In this document: positions 28,076-36,571 of the stretch, one piece after another
Layout of the letters: the number at the start of each line of letters is the position of its first letter
Position numbering within the stretch: position 1 is the stretch's first letter
From: Actinomadura xylanilytica
GTDB taxonomy: Bacteria; Actinomycetota; Actinomycetes; Streptosporangiales; Streptosporangiaceae
NCBI RefSeq assembly: GCF_030283145.1
Contig: NZ_JASNWE010000004.1
Coordinates: 682,001-746,000, forward strand
Direction of reading: 5' to 3'
DNA: 64,000 nucleotides
Notes under the pieces: generated by a model
What the model saw: the letters and a program-made list of their open reading frames with translations, nothing else
The model's database searches: none
Told to the model about the DNA's origin: nothing
Translations under genes and position numbers: made by a program

Positions 28076-28681
28076 GTGATCAAAGTGCTGCTGGCGGACG
28101 ACCACGTCGTGGTGCGCAGCGCGCTGGCCTCGCTGCTGGGGCTGGAGCCCGACCTGACCGTGGTCGCCGAGGTGTCGCGGGGCGACCAGGTGCTGCCCAC
28201 CGCCCGGACGCACCACCCCGACGTCGCGGTCCTCGACGTCGACATGCCCGGGCTGGACGGGCTGGAGGCGGCGGCGCTGCTCAACGCCGAGTTGCCCGAC
28301 ACCCGGGCGCTGATCCTCACCGGGCACGGCAAGCCCGGCCACCTGCGCCGCGCGCTCGCCGCGAACGTGCGCGGGTTCCTGCTGAAGACCGCGCCGCCGG
28401 ACGAGCTGGCCGCCGGGATCCGCGCCGTCGCCGCCGGCGGGCGGGTGCTCGACCCCTCGCTCGCCGTGACCGCGTGGGACCTGGCCGACAACCCGCTCAC
28501 CCCGCGCGAGACCGACGTGCTGCGGCTCGCCGCCGAGGGCGCCGAGGCCCCCGAGATCGCCGAGCGACTGTTCCTGTCGGCCGGAACGGTGCGCAACTAC
28601 CTGACCGCCGCCGTCGCCAAGCTGAACGCCCGCAACCGCACCGACGCCGCCCGCATCGCCCGCGAGGCCGGCTGGCTGTAA
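28076..28681 (+). CDS. NarL/LuxR-family response regulator
   Basis: This 201-residue regulator has a receiver domain (acidic pair DD8-9, phosphoacceptor Asp54 in VAVLDVDMPG, Thr in ILTGHG, Lys in FLLKTAPP) and a C-terminal LuxR helix-turn-helix (PLTPRETDVLRLAAEG, LSAGTVRNYLTAAVAKL). Its partner is very probably the double histidine kinase encoded nearby on the opposite strand. The GTG start has no ribosome site and follows a GATAGACAT-like -10 box by only a few bases, suggesting a leaderless mRNA. It probably controls the divergent ABC exporter. Confidence 0.92.
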   Translation: MIKVLLADDHVVVRSALASLLGLEPDLTVVAEVSRGDQVLPTARTHHPDVAVLDVDMPGLDGLEAAALLNAELPDTRALILTGHGKPGHLRRALAANVRGFLLKTAPPDELAAGIRAVAAGGRVLDPSLAVTAWDLADNPLTPRETDVLRLAAEGAEAPEIAERLFLSAGTVRNYLTAAVAKLNARNRTDAARIAREAGWL

Positions 28682-28701
28682 CACTAAGTCCCGGCCTGCG
28701 G

Positions 28702-29072
28702 CACTCGCCTGGCGGCTCGCGCCTAACCGGGCCCTGGCGAGCGCGGCATCGCTTCGCGATCCGCCCGGTGAGACTCGCCTTCGGCCTCGCCTCGCCGGGC
28801 AGGTCACGCGCTCAGGCGGGCGCTGAGGTCCTCGGAGCAGGAGCCCCGAAAGCCCCGGCCCACGACACTCGCCTGGCGGCTCGCGCCTAACCGGGCCCTG
28901 GCGAGCGCGGCATCGCTTCGCGATCCGCCCGGTGAGACTCGCCTTCGGCTTCGCCTCGCCGGGCAGGTCACGCGCTCAGGCGGACACTGAGATCCTCGGG
29001 GCAGGAGCCCCGAAAGCCCCGGCCCACGACATTCGCTTTCGGCCTCGCCTCGCCGGGCAGGTCACGCGCTCA
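28702..29072. repeat. 164-bp tandem structured repeat ending in the kinase gene
   Basis: Copies start at 28702 and 28866 (period 164 bp); a third at 29030 lacks about 95 internal bp and runs into the 3' end of the histidine-kinase gene. Each full copy holds a small hairpin (ATCGC-TTC-GCGAT) and a larger GCCCGG...CCGGGC stem. On the minus strand every copy ends with codons equivalent to the kinase's last residues and a TGA, so the duplicated unit includes the terminal codons of the gene. A diverged inverted copy lies at 39.99-40.13 kb. Confidence 0.85.
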
Positions 29073-31247
29073 GGCGGACACTGAGATCCTCGCGGCAGGG
29101 GCCTCTGGAGAGGCGCCGGCGTCCAGCGTCACGGTGGCCTCCAAGCGGAAGCGGCCGTGCCCGTCGGCGCGGGCGGTGAGCGTGCCGCCGAACGACGCGA
29201 GCCGGGTGGTGAGGTTGCCGATCCCCGCCCCGGGCGGAGTGCGCGGCGCGCGCGGGTCGAGGCCGTCGTTCTCCACCGTCAGCAGCACCGTGCCGTCCTC
29301 GCGGCGCACGGTGGCGATCGCGCAGTGCCGGGCGGCGCTGTGCCGCAGGATGTTGGTCACCGCCTCGCGCAGCACCGTGCCGAGCACCGCCGACGCCGGG
29401 GCGGGCAGGTCGCCGTGCCCGAGGTCGAGGACGACCTCCGCGCCCGCCGCCGCCAGCACCGAGCGGGCCGAACGGGCCTCCTCGTCCAGCGACGTCTCCG
29501 GGTCGTCGCCGCCGGTGGCGGTGCGCAGGTCGGCGCGGGCGCGTCCGGCCATCTCCACCACCTCGGCGAGCTCGGCCCGCGCCCGGTCCGGGTCCGGCAC
29601 CGCGAGCCGCCGGGCCAGCTCGCACTTGAGCAGGATCGCGGCGAGGCTGTGGCCGAGCAGGTCGTGCAGGTCGCGGGCGGCGCGGAGCCGTTCCTCGACG
29701 GTGGCCGCGCGGGCCAGCCCGGCGCCGGCGTCCTGGAGGTCGCTCACCAGCCGGGCCAGGCGCACCAGCCCGTACACCACCAGCGCGGTCACCAGCGTGC
29801 TGATCACGTAGTTGACCAGCCGCGCCGGGTCGGGCGACAGCGCGCCCCCGGCCACCGCCACGCCCGCCAGGACCGCCGCGACCAGCGGTGTCCCGGCCCG
29901 GCCCGGCAGCACCACCAGCAGGGTGCCGGCGAAGAAGCCCGGCACGCCGAGCCATCCGGCGCCGAACCACAGGAGCGGCACGAAGGTCAGCAGCGCCTGG
30001 ACGGTAAGGATCAGCGTCCAGACGCGGGGCCGGAAGGCGCCGCCCGTCCGGTGCAGCCGGAGCGCGGCGACCAGCGGCAGCACCGCCGTCGCCGCCGCCA
30101 GCGCCCCAGGGCCCGGCTCGAGCTGGAGCAGGCCCTTGGCGCAGAACCCGGCGAGCACCGCCGCGAGCACTGTGACCGACAGCCAGTACGCGGCCCGGTC
30201 GGGCACGTTCACCGGACGGTCGCCGGCCGCGGCGGCGGCCTCCACCGCGAACCACCCGTCCGGCCCGAGCCCGGTGGCGAAGGCGCCGCCGGCCGCCTCG
30301 ACCCGCGCGGCGGCCTCGGCCAGCCCGTCCGCGCCGCGCGCCGCGGTCGGCTCGCCGTCGTTGGCCACGCGCAGCCGGACGGTCCCGTCCGCCTCGGCGG
30401 TCTCGATCACGCAGCGGGCCGCGGTGCCCTGCCGGACGACGTCGGTCACCGCCTCGCGCAGCACCGTCGCCAGCAGCGCCCCGCCCGGCCCGAGCGGCTC
30501 GGCGTGCCCGGTGCGGATCTCGGCCTCGATCCCGGCCGCCGCGAGCAGCGCCCGCGCCGCCGCCGCCTCGGGCGCCAGCGACAGGCCGCGGAAGGCAGCG
30601 GCGGCCGTCCGCGCGTCGGCGAGGGAGCGCCGCGCCACCTCCAGCACCGCGCCGATCTCGGCGGGCCGGTCCAGCGCGCGCCGGCTCCCCTCGATGATCG
30701 TCTCCAGCCCGCGGCCGAGTCCCTCGTTCAGCTCGGCGGCGATCCGCAGCCGCTCCCGCTCGACGGCCGCCACGGTGAGCGGCAGCCGCGCCGCGGCGGT
30801 GTCGGCGGCGCGGTCGGCCAGCCGCACCAGCCCGTACACCAGCAGGCCGGTGAGCACCATGGTGATCGTGGCGTCCACGGTGCCGGCCGCCCCGGCCGAG
30901 CGGCCCGCCTCGATCACCGCCGCGGTGCCCGCCACCGCGATCGCCGCCGGCCAGGCCGACACCAGCAGCAGGCTGCCCGCGACGAAGCCGAGCAGCCCGA
31001 CCGACGTCCCGGACGCCAGCACCGACGCGTACGCGAGACCGCCCTGGAGGGCCACAGCCCACGGGCCGCGGAACCGGGCGAGGCCGGGCACGATCCAGAC
31101 GAGCTGGACGGCGCACGCCGCCACGATGACCACGACCGCGGCGCCGAGCCGGACGCCCCCCTCGGTGCGGGACGGCGCGGCCAGGAGATAGACGGCGGCG
31201 CACGACGCCAGCACGGTCACGACGGTCAGCCGCGCCGTCCTCGTCAT
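29070..31247 (-). CDS. Tandem double NarL-type histidine kinase, first module degenerate
   Basis: The 725-residue protein contains two complete kinase units, each a set of membrane helices plus HisKA_3 and HATPase domains. In the C-terminal unit the phosphoacceptor region is canonical (RAARDLHDLLGHSLAAIL, His528) with N-box EAVTNILRHS. In the N-terminal unit the same site reads RIAAELNEGLGRGLETII, with Asn174 in place of His, and the N-box reads EAVTDVVRQG. That half is a pseudokinase, perhaps a sensor or allosteric partner. The last helix of both units reads VYGLVRLA, evidence of internal duplication. It should phosphorylate the nearby response regulator. Confidence 0.88.
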   Translation of the reverse strand: MTRTARLTVVTVLASCAAVYLLAAPSRTEGGVRLGAAVVVIVAACAVQLVWIVPGLARFRGPWAVALQGGLAYASVLASGTSVGLLGFVAGSLLLVSAWPAAIAVAGTAAVIEAGRSAGAAGTVDATITMVLTGLLVYGLVRLADRAADTAAARLPLTVAAVERERLRIAAELNEGLGRGLETIIEGSRRALDRPAEIGAVLEVARRSLADARTAAAAFRGLSLAPEAAAARALLAAAGIEAEIRTGHAEPLGPGGALLATVLREAVTDVVRQGTAARCVIETAEADGTVRLRVANDGEPTAARGADGLAEAAARVEAAGGAFATGLGPDGWFAVEAAAAAGDRPVNVPDRAAYWLSVTVLAAVLAGFCAKGLLQLEPGPGALAAATAVLPLVAALRLHRTGGAFRPRVWTLILTVQALLTFVPLLWFGAGWLGVPGFFAGTLLVVLPGRAGTPLVAAVLAGVAVAGGALSPDPARLVNYVISTLVTALVVYGLVRLARLVSDLQDAGAGLARAATVEERLRAARDLHDLLGHSLAAILLKCELARRLAVPDPDRARAELAEVVEMAGRARADLRTATGGDDPETSLDEEARSARSVLAAAGAEVVLDLGHGDLPAPASAVLGTVLREAVTNILRHSAARHCAIATVRREDGTVLLTVENDGLDPRAPRTPPGAGIGNLTTRLASFGGTLTARADGHGRFRLEATVTLDAGASPEAPAARISVSA

Positions 31248-31520
31248 GGGATCGGTCCTGTGGAACAACCGGTCTACCTCCGCCTTCCCCCGTCCGGCCC
31301 GCCCTCGGCGGACGGGCCGGTCACAGCCTAGGCCGCGCCGTCCGTCCCCCGGGCGGGCGGGCCCGCGACGCCGTCGGCCATGCCTCCTCCTCGCCCAGAG
31401 AAATGGGATCTCGATACGAGCGATATAGGTAATTAATTTCGCCCTGATATGATAAAGAAAATGGCGAGTAGCCTCCAGTTCTCCCGGGAGACCGATCCCG
31501 GGGGAACGGAGGGTCGAGCG

Positions 31521-32393
31521 ATGATCGATGGACGGCCCAGCCGGACCGCGCTGTTCACGGCGGCGGCACGGGCGGCGCACCCAGAGGTCGACGGCGAGCC
31601 ACTGCTGTTCCGCGACACCCTCGCCGCGCCGCTGCTCGGGGACCTGGCGGCCGAGATGGTCGGCTACCACCGCGCGCAGGGCGACCACCCCATCCTGTCC
31701 GGCACTCGGACGCTGACGGTGACACGGTCGCACTACACCGAGCGCCGGCTCGGCGAGCTGGCCGGGCGGGGCCTCGGCCAGTACGTGATCCTCGGCGCCG
31801 GGCTGGACACCTACGCCTACCGGGCGGGCGACGGCGCGGGCGACGGCGCGCGGGGCGGCGGCCCGCGGGTCTTCGAGGCCGACCATCCCGCGACGCAGGA
31901 ATGGAAGCGCGGCCTGCTGGCGGCGGCCGGGATCCCCGTCCCGGACGGGCTCACGTTCGTCCCGGTCGACTTCGAGTCGGACGAGCCCGTGCGGCGCCTG
32001 GCGGACGAGGGCTTCGACCCCGGGCGGCCCGCGCTGGTGAGCTGGCTCGGCGTCAGCGTCTACCTCACGCCGGACGCCCTGCACGCGGCGCTCGCCGAGT
32101 TCGGCCGGCTCGCCCCCGGCAGCGAGCTGATCATGGAGTACCTCCTGCCGCCGGCCCTGCGCGACGAGGCCGGCGCCGCCTACGCGGACTTCTCCGGCCG
32201 GGCGGTGTCCGATCTCGACGAGCCGCACCGGACCTTCCTCGCCCCGGCGGAGGTCGCCGACGCCATGGCGGCCCACGGCCTGAAGGTGGTCGAGGACGTC
32301 GGGACGCGGGAGGCCGTCCCCGCCCCGTCCTGGCGGAGATCTGACGCGCTGTGCCCGTTCGACTTCGCTCGATTGGTCAGGGCGACTATCTAG
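31521..32393 (+). CDS. SAM-dependent methyltransferase, PPM1/LCMT-like (TIGR00027 type)
   Basis: This 290-residue protein resembles the actinobacterial leucine-carboxyl-methyltransferase-like family. It has SRTALFTAAARAAHPEVD, TRSHYTERRLGELAG, the SAM-binding QYVILGAGLDTYAYR, the FEADHPATQEWKR motif with its Asp, and ALVSWLGVSVYLTPDA. Such enzymes O-methylate small molecules, often in secondary metabolism; the substrate is unknown. GGAGG lies eight bases before the ATG at 31521. A short Gly/Asp repeat (GDGAGDGARGGG) interrupts residues 100-115. It diverges from the kinase gene over an AT-rich gap of about 270 bp. Confidence 0.85.
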   Translation: MIDGRPSRTALFTAAARAAHPEVDGEPLLFRDTLAAPLLGDLAAEMVGYHRAQGDHPILSGTRTLTVTRSHYTERRLGELAGRGLGQYVILGAGLDTYAYRAGDGAGDGARGGGPRVFEADHPATQEWKRGLLAAAGIPVPDGLTFVPVDFESDEPVRRLADEGFDPGRPALVSWLGVSVYLTPDALHAALAEFGRLAPGSELIMEYLLPPALRDEAGAAYADFSGRAVSDLDEPHRTFLAPAEVADAMAAHGLKVVEDVGTREAVPAPSWRRSDALCPFDFARLVRATI

Positions 32394-32528
32394 ATAGGAC
32401 CGTTCAGCGGACGGCCGAAATCTTCACATGAAAGGCCCTCCGACCAGACCAGTCCAGCGTGGCAACCGGACCAGAACAGCCCCGCAAAACCCGTCGGTAA
32501 CGGTTAAGACTCGTGCGGAATGCAGCCC

Positions 32529-32558
32529 TTGAACTGGTACGGACCAGTTGCCTATCTT
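32529..32558 (+). promoter_or_regulatory. Promoter with DasR/GntR-like operator for the CUT1 importer
   Basis: A perfect inverted repeat AACTGGT-ACGG-ACCAGTT (32532-32549) fits the ACTGGTCTAGACCACT-type site of the GntR-family regulator DasR. It lies within a plausible promoter: -35 TTGAAC at 32529-32534 and -10 TATCTT at 32553-32558, 18 bp apart. Bound repressor would cover the spacer. This is sequence observation; the regulator is inferred from the known consensus. Confidence 0.6.
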
Positions 32559-32703
32559 CAGGGCCACGCGCGTTCGTGCTCACTGAGCAATCGCACCGCG
32601 CACGTTCTTTCATGTGCGATCGCGGGAGCCCGGACGCGCGGACCGAACACGGCACGGACGCCCGGACGCGCCCGTGCGTGCGAGCCGGAGAAGGCGGGGA
32701 ACG

Positions 32704-33954
32704 ATGAAACGGCACCTCATGGGCGCCATCGCCGCGGGCCTGACAGTGGCCCTCAGCGTGAGCGGCTGCGGCAAGGGGAGCTCGTCGAAGGGCGACGGCT
32801 CCGACGGCAAGACGATCAAGTTCGTCGCGGCGATCTACAGCGACAACACCGAGCCGTACTGGCAGGCTCTGATCAAGGACTTCGAGGCCAAGAACGCCGG
32901 CTACAAGGTGCAGCTGGAGATGGTCGACTGGGCCCAGATGGACGCCAAGGTCAAGACCTACGTCCAGACCAAGCAGGTCCCCGACCTGCTCAACTACAAC
33001 GCCTTCTCCGACTTCGCCCGGGACGGCCTGATCTACAAGGCGTCCGAGGTGGTCTCGCCGCAGGTGCTGAGCGACTTCAGCCCGACCTTCGTCGACCAGG
33101 CCAAGTACAGCGGCGAGCAGTACGCGCTGCCGTTCATCTCCAGCGCCCGGCTGCTGTTCTACAACAAGGCCCTGTTCAAGAAGGCCGGCATCGCCGACCC
33201 GCCCAAGACCTGGGCGGACGTCAAGACCGACGCCGAGAAGGTCAAGAAGTCCGGCCAGATCGGCTACGGCCTGCCGCTCGGACCCGAGGAGGCCCAGGCC
33301 GAGTTCTACTCCTGGGCGATGAACAACGGCGGCGACTGGGTGGACGGCTCCGGCAAGTGGGCCATCAACCAGCCGGCCAACATCGAGACGCTGGCCTTCC
33401 TCAAGGACCTCAACAAGTCCGGGCTGACCCAGCCCAACCCGGAGACCACCGACCGCAAGACGGTCTTCAACCAGTTCGCCCAGGGCAAGATCGGGATGTC
33501 CATCGGCGGCCCCTTCACCAAGGCCAGCTTCATCGACCCGGCCAAGAAGAACATCGACTTCGGCGTCGCGCCGCTGCCGACCAAGGCCGGCGGCGACCCG
33601 AGCACGCTCGGCGTGATGGACGTGCTCGCCTCGTTCAAGAAGGACGGCGGCAAGAACAAGGAGGCCGTCACCAAGTTCCTCGACTTCTTCTACCAGAAGG
33701 ACAACACCGCCAAGTTCCTCACCAAGGAGGGCTTCCTCCCGGTGACCAAGTCGGCGAACGACCTCCTCAGCGCCGACCCGTACATGAAGCAGTTCGTGGA
33801 CGCGCTGCCGACCTCCAAGTTCGCCCCGACCGGCAACCCGGCGTGGACCGCCGTGGCGGGCGCGGTCAAGCAGAGCCTCGGCACCTCGGTGGCGGACGGC
33901 GACCCGAAGAAGGTTCTGGACGAGATCCAGAAGACGGCCGAGAAGAGCGGCTGA
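32704..33954 (+). CDS. CUT1 sugar-binding lipoprotein
   Basis: The 416-residue precursor has a lipoprotein signal with lipobox VSGC (Cys near residue 22) and a type 2 extracellular solute-binding fold (VPDLLNYNAFSDFARDGL, ALPFISSARLLFYNKALFKKAG, GKIGMSIGGPFT). Family members bind oligosaccharides such as chitobiose, maltose or N-acetylglucosamine. With the DasR-like operator upstream, an aminosugar oligosaccharide is the leading guess, as for DasA of Streptomyces. Two permease genes follow without gap; no ATPase gene is present, consistent with use of a shared MsiK-type ATPase. Confidence 0.88.
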   Translation: MKRHLMGAIAAGLTVALSVSGCGKGSSSKGDGSDGKTIKFVAAIYSDNTEPYWQALIKDFEAKNAGYKVQLEMVDWAQMDAKVKTYVQTKQVPDLLNYNAFSDFARDGLIYKASEVVSPQVLSDFSPTFVDQAKYSGEQYALPFISSARLLFYNKALFKKAGIADPPKTWADVKTDAEKVKKSGQIGYGLPLGPEEAQAEFYSWAMNNGGDWVDGSGKWAINQPANIETLAFLKDLNKSGLTQPNPETTDRKTVFNQFAQGKIGMSIGGPFTKASFIDPAKKNIDFGVAPLPTKAGGDPSTLGVMDVLASFKKDGGKNKEAVTKFLDFFYQKDNTAKFLTKEGFLPVTKSANDLLSADPYMKQFVDALPTSKFAPTGNPAWTAVAGAVKQSLGTSVADGDPKKVLDEIQKTAEKSG

Positions 33955-34902
33955 GTGCACGACGTCAAGCCCGGGGTGCGGGATCTCGGGGCCCCGGCCC
34001 CGAGGTCCCGCCCCTCCGCCGCGCGGCGGGCCGGCCGCGCGCTGGCCCCCTTGCTGTGGCTCGGCCCGGCCCTCGTCCTCATCGCCGTGGTGGTGCTGTG
34101 GCCGGTCGTGGAGATGGTCCGCACCTCGCTGCTGAAGATCAGCTCGTCCGGCGTCACCCTCGGCTCCACCGGCTCGCGCAACTACCTCGACCTCTTTGAC
34201 GAGACCGACCTGATCCCGGTGGTGCTGCGCACCCTGCTGTGGGTGGCCGGCGTCGTGGCGATCACGATGGTGCTCTCGCTGGCGCTCGGCCAGCTCCTGA
34301 ACGCCCGCTTCCCCGGCCGCCGGCTGGTGCGCTGGACGGTCATCGTGCCGTGGGCGGCGTCGGTGCTGATGACCGCGCTGGTCTGGAAGTGGATGCTCGA
34401 CAACTACTCCGGGCTGGTCAACCGGCTGCTGCTGGACCTGCACGTGATCGACCACCCGGTGAACTGGCTGGCCCACCCGGACCAGGCGATGCTGTGGATG
34501 ATGTGGGTGGCGGTGTTCGTCTCGCTGCCGTTCACCTCGTTCGTCATCCTGGCCGGGCTCCAGACGATCCCCGGCGAGGTGTACGAGGCGGCGCGGGTCG
34601 ACGGCGCCGGGACGCTGCGCACCTACTTCGGCATCACGCTGCCGCTGCTGCGCCCGTCGGTGCTGATCGCCTCCATCGTCAACGTGATCAACGTGTTCAA
34701 CTCGTTCCCGATCATCTGGACGATGACCCAGGGCGGTCCCGGGCACGCCACCGACACCACCACCACCTTCATGTACAAGATCGCCTTCTTCGACCAGAAC
34801 GTCGGCGAGTCCGCCGCCATGGCCGTGGTCAACTTCGTGCTGATCCTGGTGATGGTGCTGCTCTACCTGCGCGCCTCGCGCTGGCGGGAGGAGATCCGAT
34901 GA
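33955..34902 (+). CDS. CUT1 sugar ABC transporter permease (first)
   Basis: The 315-residue permease begins with a GTG immediately after the binding-protein stop. Six helices are predicted, with the EAA coupling loop EAARVDGAGTLRTYFGITLPLLRP near residue 210 and a conserved FPIIWTMTQGGPG after it. It corresponds to the MalF/DasB position and pairs with the following MalG/DasC-type protein. The first 35 residues form a Pro/Arg-rich cytoplasmic tail. Confidence 0.9.
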   Translation: MHDVKPGVRDLGAPAPRSRPSAARRAGRALAPLLWLGPALVLIAVVVLWPVVEMVRTSLLKISSSGVTLGSTGSRNYLDLFDETDLIPVVLRTLLWVAGVVAITMVLSLALGQLLNARFPGRRLVRWTVIVPWAASVLMTALVWKWMLDNYSGLVNRLLLDLHVIDHPVNWLAHPDQAMLWMMWVAVFVSLPFTSFVILAGLQTIPGEVYEAARVDGAGTLRTYFGITLPLLRPSVLIASIVNVINVFNSFPIIWTMTQGGPGHATDTTTTFMYKIAFFDQNVGESAAMAVVNFVLILVMVLLYLRASRWREEIR

Positions 34903-35747
34903 CCCGGACGCCCGCGGGCCGCCGCCCGCCGCGGCTGCGCACCGTCCTGCTGACCGGCGCCGGCTGGCTGGTCGGCCTGGTGTTCCTGCTGCCGTACCTC
35001 CAGATGGGCCTGACCGCCCTCAAGTCCGGGGACGAGCTGAACGAGTCGCCGGGCAGCTACCTTCCGCACAGCTGGCAGTGGTCCAACTTCGTCGACGTGT
35101 GGTCGGACGCGCCGATCTGGAAGAACATCCAGGTCTCGCTCCTGGTGGCCGCCGTCGCGACACTGGTGACCCTGCTGTGCGCGCTGCCCGCCGCCTACTA
35201 CACCGCCCGCAACCGGTTCCGCGGCCGGAACGCGTTCCTGCTGCTGGTGCTGGTCACCCAGATGTTCGCGCCGACCGCGCTGGTGATCGGCATCTACCGG
35301 GAGATGGTCGCGCTCAACCTGACCGACACGCTGATGGCGCTGATCCTGGTGAACGCGGCGTTCAACCTGCCGTTCTGCGTCTGGATCCTGCACGGCTACT
35401 TCTCCAGCATCCCCAAGGAACTGGAGGAGGCCGCGTTCCTCGACGGCGCGGGCCGGATCGGCGCGCTCACCCGGGTGACGCTCCCCATCTCGATGCCGGG
35501 CGTGGTGACGGCGGTCGTCTACACCTTCATCTCGGCATGGAACGAGTACATCGTCGCGCTCACCGTGACGGCCTCGCCCGACCGGCGCCCCCTCACGGTG
35601 GCGATCCCGTCCTTCGTGACGCAGTACCAGGAGCACTGGCAGTACCTGTTCGCCACCTCGCTGATCGGGATCGTCCCCGTGGTGATCCTGTTCATCTTCA
35701 TCGAGCGCTTCCTGATCGGCGGCCTCACCGCCGGCTCCATCAAGTGA
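34899..35747 (+). CDS. CUT1 sugar ABC transporter permease (second)
   Basis: This 282-residue MalG/DasC-type protein overlaps the first permease by four bases (ATGA). It has six helices and the EAA loop EEAAFLDGAGRIGALTRVTLPISMPG near residue 185, followed by FISAWNEYIVAL, typical of the second CUT1 permease. It completes the transmembrane channel. The importer operon ends here; a broken small gene lies convergent just downstream. Confidence 0.9.
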   Translation: MTRTPAGRRPPRLRTVLLTGAGWLVGLVFLLPYLQMGLTALKSGDELNESPGSYLPHSWQWSNFVDVWSDAPIWKNIQVSLLVAAVATLVTLLCALPAAYYTARNRFRGRNAFLLLVLVTQMFAPTALVIGIYREMVALNLTDTLMALILVNAAFNLPFCVWILHGYFSSIPKELEEAAFLDGAGRIGALTRVTLPISMPGVVTAVVYTFISAWNEYIVALTVTASPDRRPLTVAIPSFVTQYQEHWQYLFATSLIGIVPVVILFIFIERFLIGGLTAGSIK

Positions 35748-35785
35748 TCCCGTCGCCGTCCCCCACCGGGGGGCGGCGGCACCCA

Positions 35786-35882
35786 CGACCGCCCGACCCC
35801 GACCGTCGGTCACACCACGCGAACGGTCGGCGTCCTAGGCATAGAACTCGGGCGGGTCGGCGGCGGCTCTCGGCTCGACCAT
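35786..35882 (-). pseudogene. Broken 5' copy of the small gene at 37682-37963
   Basis: The first 35 or so codons match the intact 93-residue gene located two kilobases away: PRAAADPPEFYA here against PRASADPPEFYAWDAD there. The Trp codon TGG has become TAG (35834-35836 on the plus strand reads cta), giving a stop after 15 residues. Similarity then continues through GVTDGRGRAV and stops near 35786. The upstream flank to about 35940 is also about 85% alike to the flank of the intact gene, so the duplication included its promoter region. Confidence 0.8.
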
Positions 35883-36436
35883 CGTGACCGTCCTGTGCGA
35901 CTTGGAGTCTCTGTTCGGTCACGTCCAGTGAAGTCATGACGGATGCCACAACGACAGGGGAGGATCGGAGGAGGAACAGGGGAGGGTATCTCCTCCCCCC
36001 TGCGAGGAGGTGCATCGCAGTGTTCACCGCCGACCGCAAGGCCATAGCCGCGACGTCACCCGCCCGGCTCCCCGCGGCGCCCGCGGGCACGACCGACTAG
36101 TCCGCCACAACGCCGACGAGCACGACCTCCAGTCCGCCGTCGGGGAGTCCGGAGAGATCGCCGCGTGGTGCCTCAATAACAGTGACCGGCTGGCCGGGTC
36201 CCGTGCCATCACACGAGGCGATGCTGATCTCCCGCCTCGCGCGCTGGCGCAGGGCGAGGAGCGCGAGCGCACGGCCCACAACGACCTGGTGCATCTACTG
36301 CTGGACCACCAGGGCGACCCGTAGACCCCTTCGGGCGGGCGGCGTTCCCGAGCGAGTCACAACACCCCGCGCCCTGTCCGCCCGGAGGTTCCAAGCGTGG
36401 CATCCGGCCGCGCCGGCATCGTGGAGGAGTACGGCA
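35883..36436. other. Spacer with duplicated regulatory DNA and an uncertain short reading frame
   Basis: Positions 35883-35940 repeat the upstream region of the intact small gene (37964-38028). Further on, a 26-codon frame at 36020-36100 (GTG start, MFTADRKAIAATS) is preceded by a strong GAGGAGG site, but it ends quickly. The same plus strand offers a 104-codon frame (36010-36324) and the minus strand a 65-codon frame (36097-36294). Codon bias does not choose between them. The region may be the 5' leader of the peptide-methyltransferase operon or a decayed gene. Confidence 0.4.
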
Positions 36437-36571
36437 ATGGGCAAGCATGGCGACAAGGACAATCCGAAGGACGACCCCAAGGGCGGCGACGGCAGCAGTC
36501 CCCAGGGCGGCAAGCGTGGCAGCGGTGGGGACGACGGCGGCAACAAGGGGGACGGGAAGAGTCCCAAGTGA
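36437..36571 (+). CDS. Candidate RiPP precursor peptide (imiditide-like)
   Basis: A 44-residue peptide with an excellent ribosome site (GGAGGAG, eight bases before the ATG). It is made mainly of Gly (13), Lys (8) and Asp (8), plus Asn, Pro, Ser, Gln, one Arg and one His; it has no Cys, Thr, aromatic or aliphatic side chain beyond the start Met. Asp-Gly pairs occur at residues 18-19, 33-34 and 39-40, the dipeptide most prone to aspartimide formation. The stop overlaps the GTG of a protein-isoaspartate-methyltransferase-like gene (GTGA). This layout fits RiPPs in which the methyltransferase converts Asp to aspartimide; the assignment is inference. Confidence 0.7.
   Translation: MGKHGDKDNPKDDPKGGDGSSPQGGKRGSGGDDGGNKGDGKSPK

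Noticed and set aside
32404-34746. A 780-codon minus-strand frame opposite the CUT1 importer
   Set aside because: It mirrors the binding protein and permease genes and consists of low-complexity Gly/Val/His/Gln runs; the plus strand has lipobox, EAA loops and coupled starts.
36097-36294. A 65-codon minus-strand gene between the importer and the peptide locus
   Set aside because: It lacks a good ribosome site and overlaps an equally plausible plus-strand frame; there is not enough evidence for either.
36437-36571. Lanthipeptide, lasso or graspetide precursor
   Set aside because: There is no Cys or Thr, no aromatic residues, and no cyclase, protease or ATP-grasp gene nearby; only the methyltransferase is linked.
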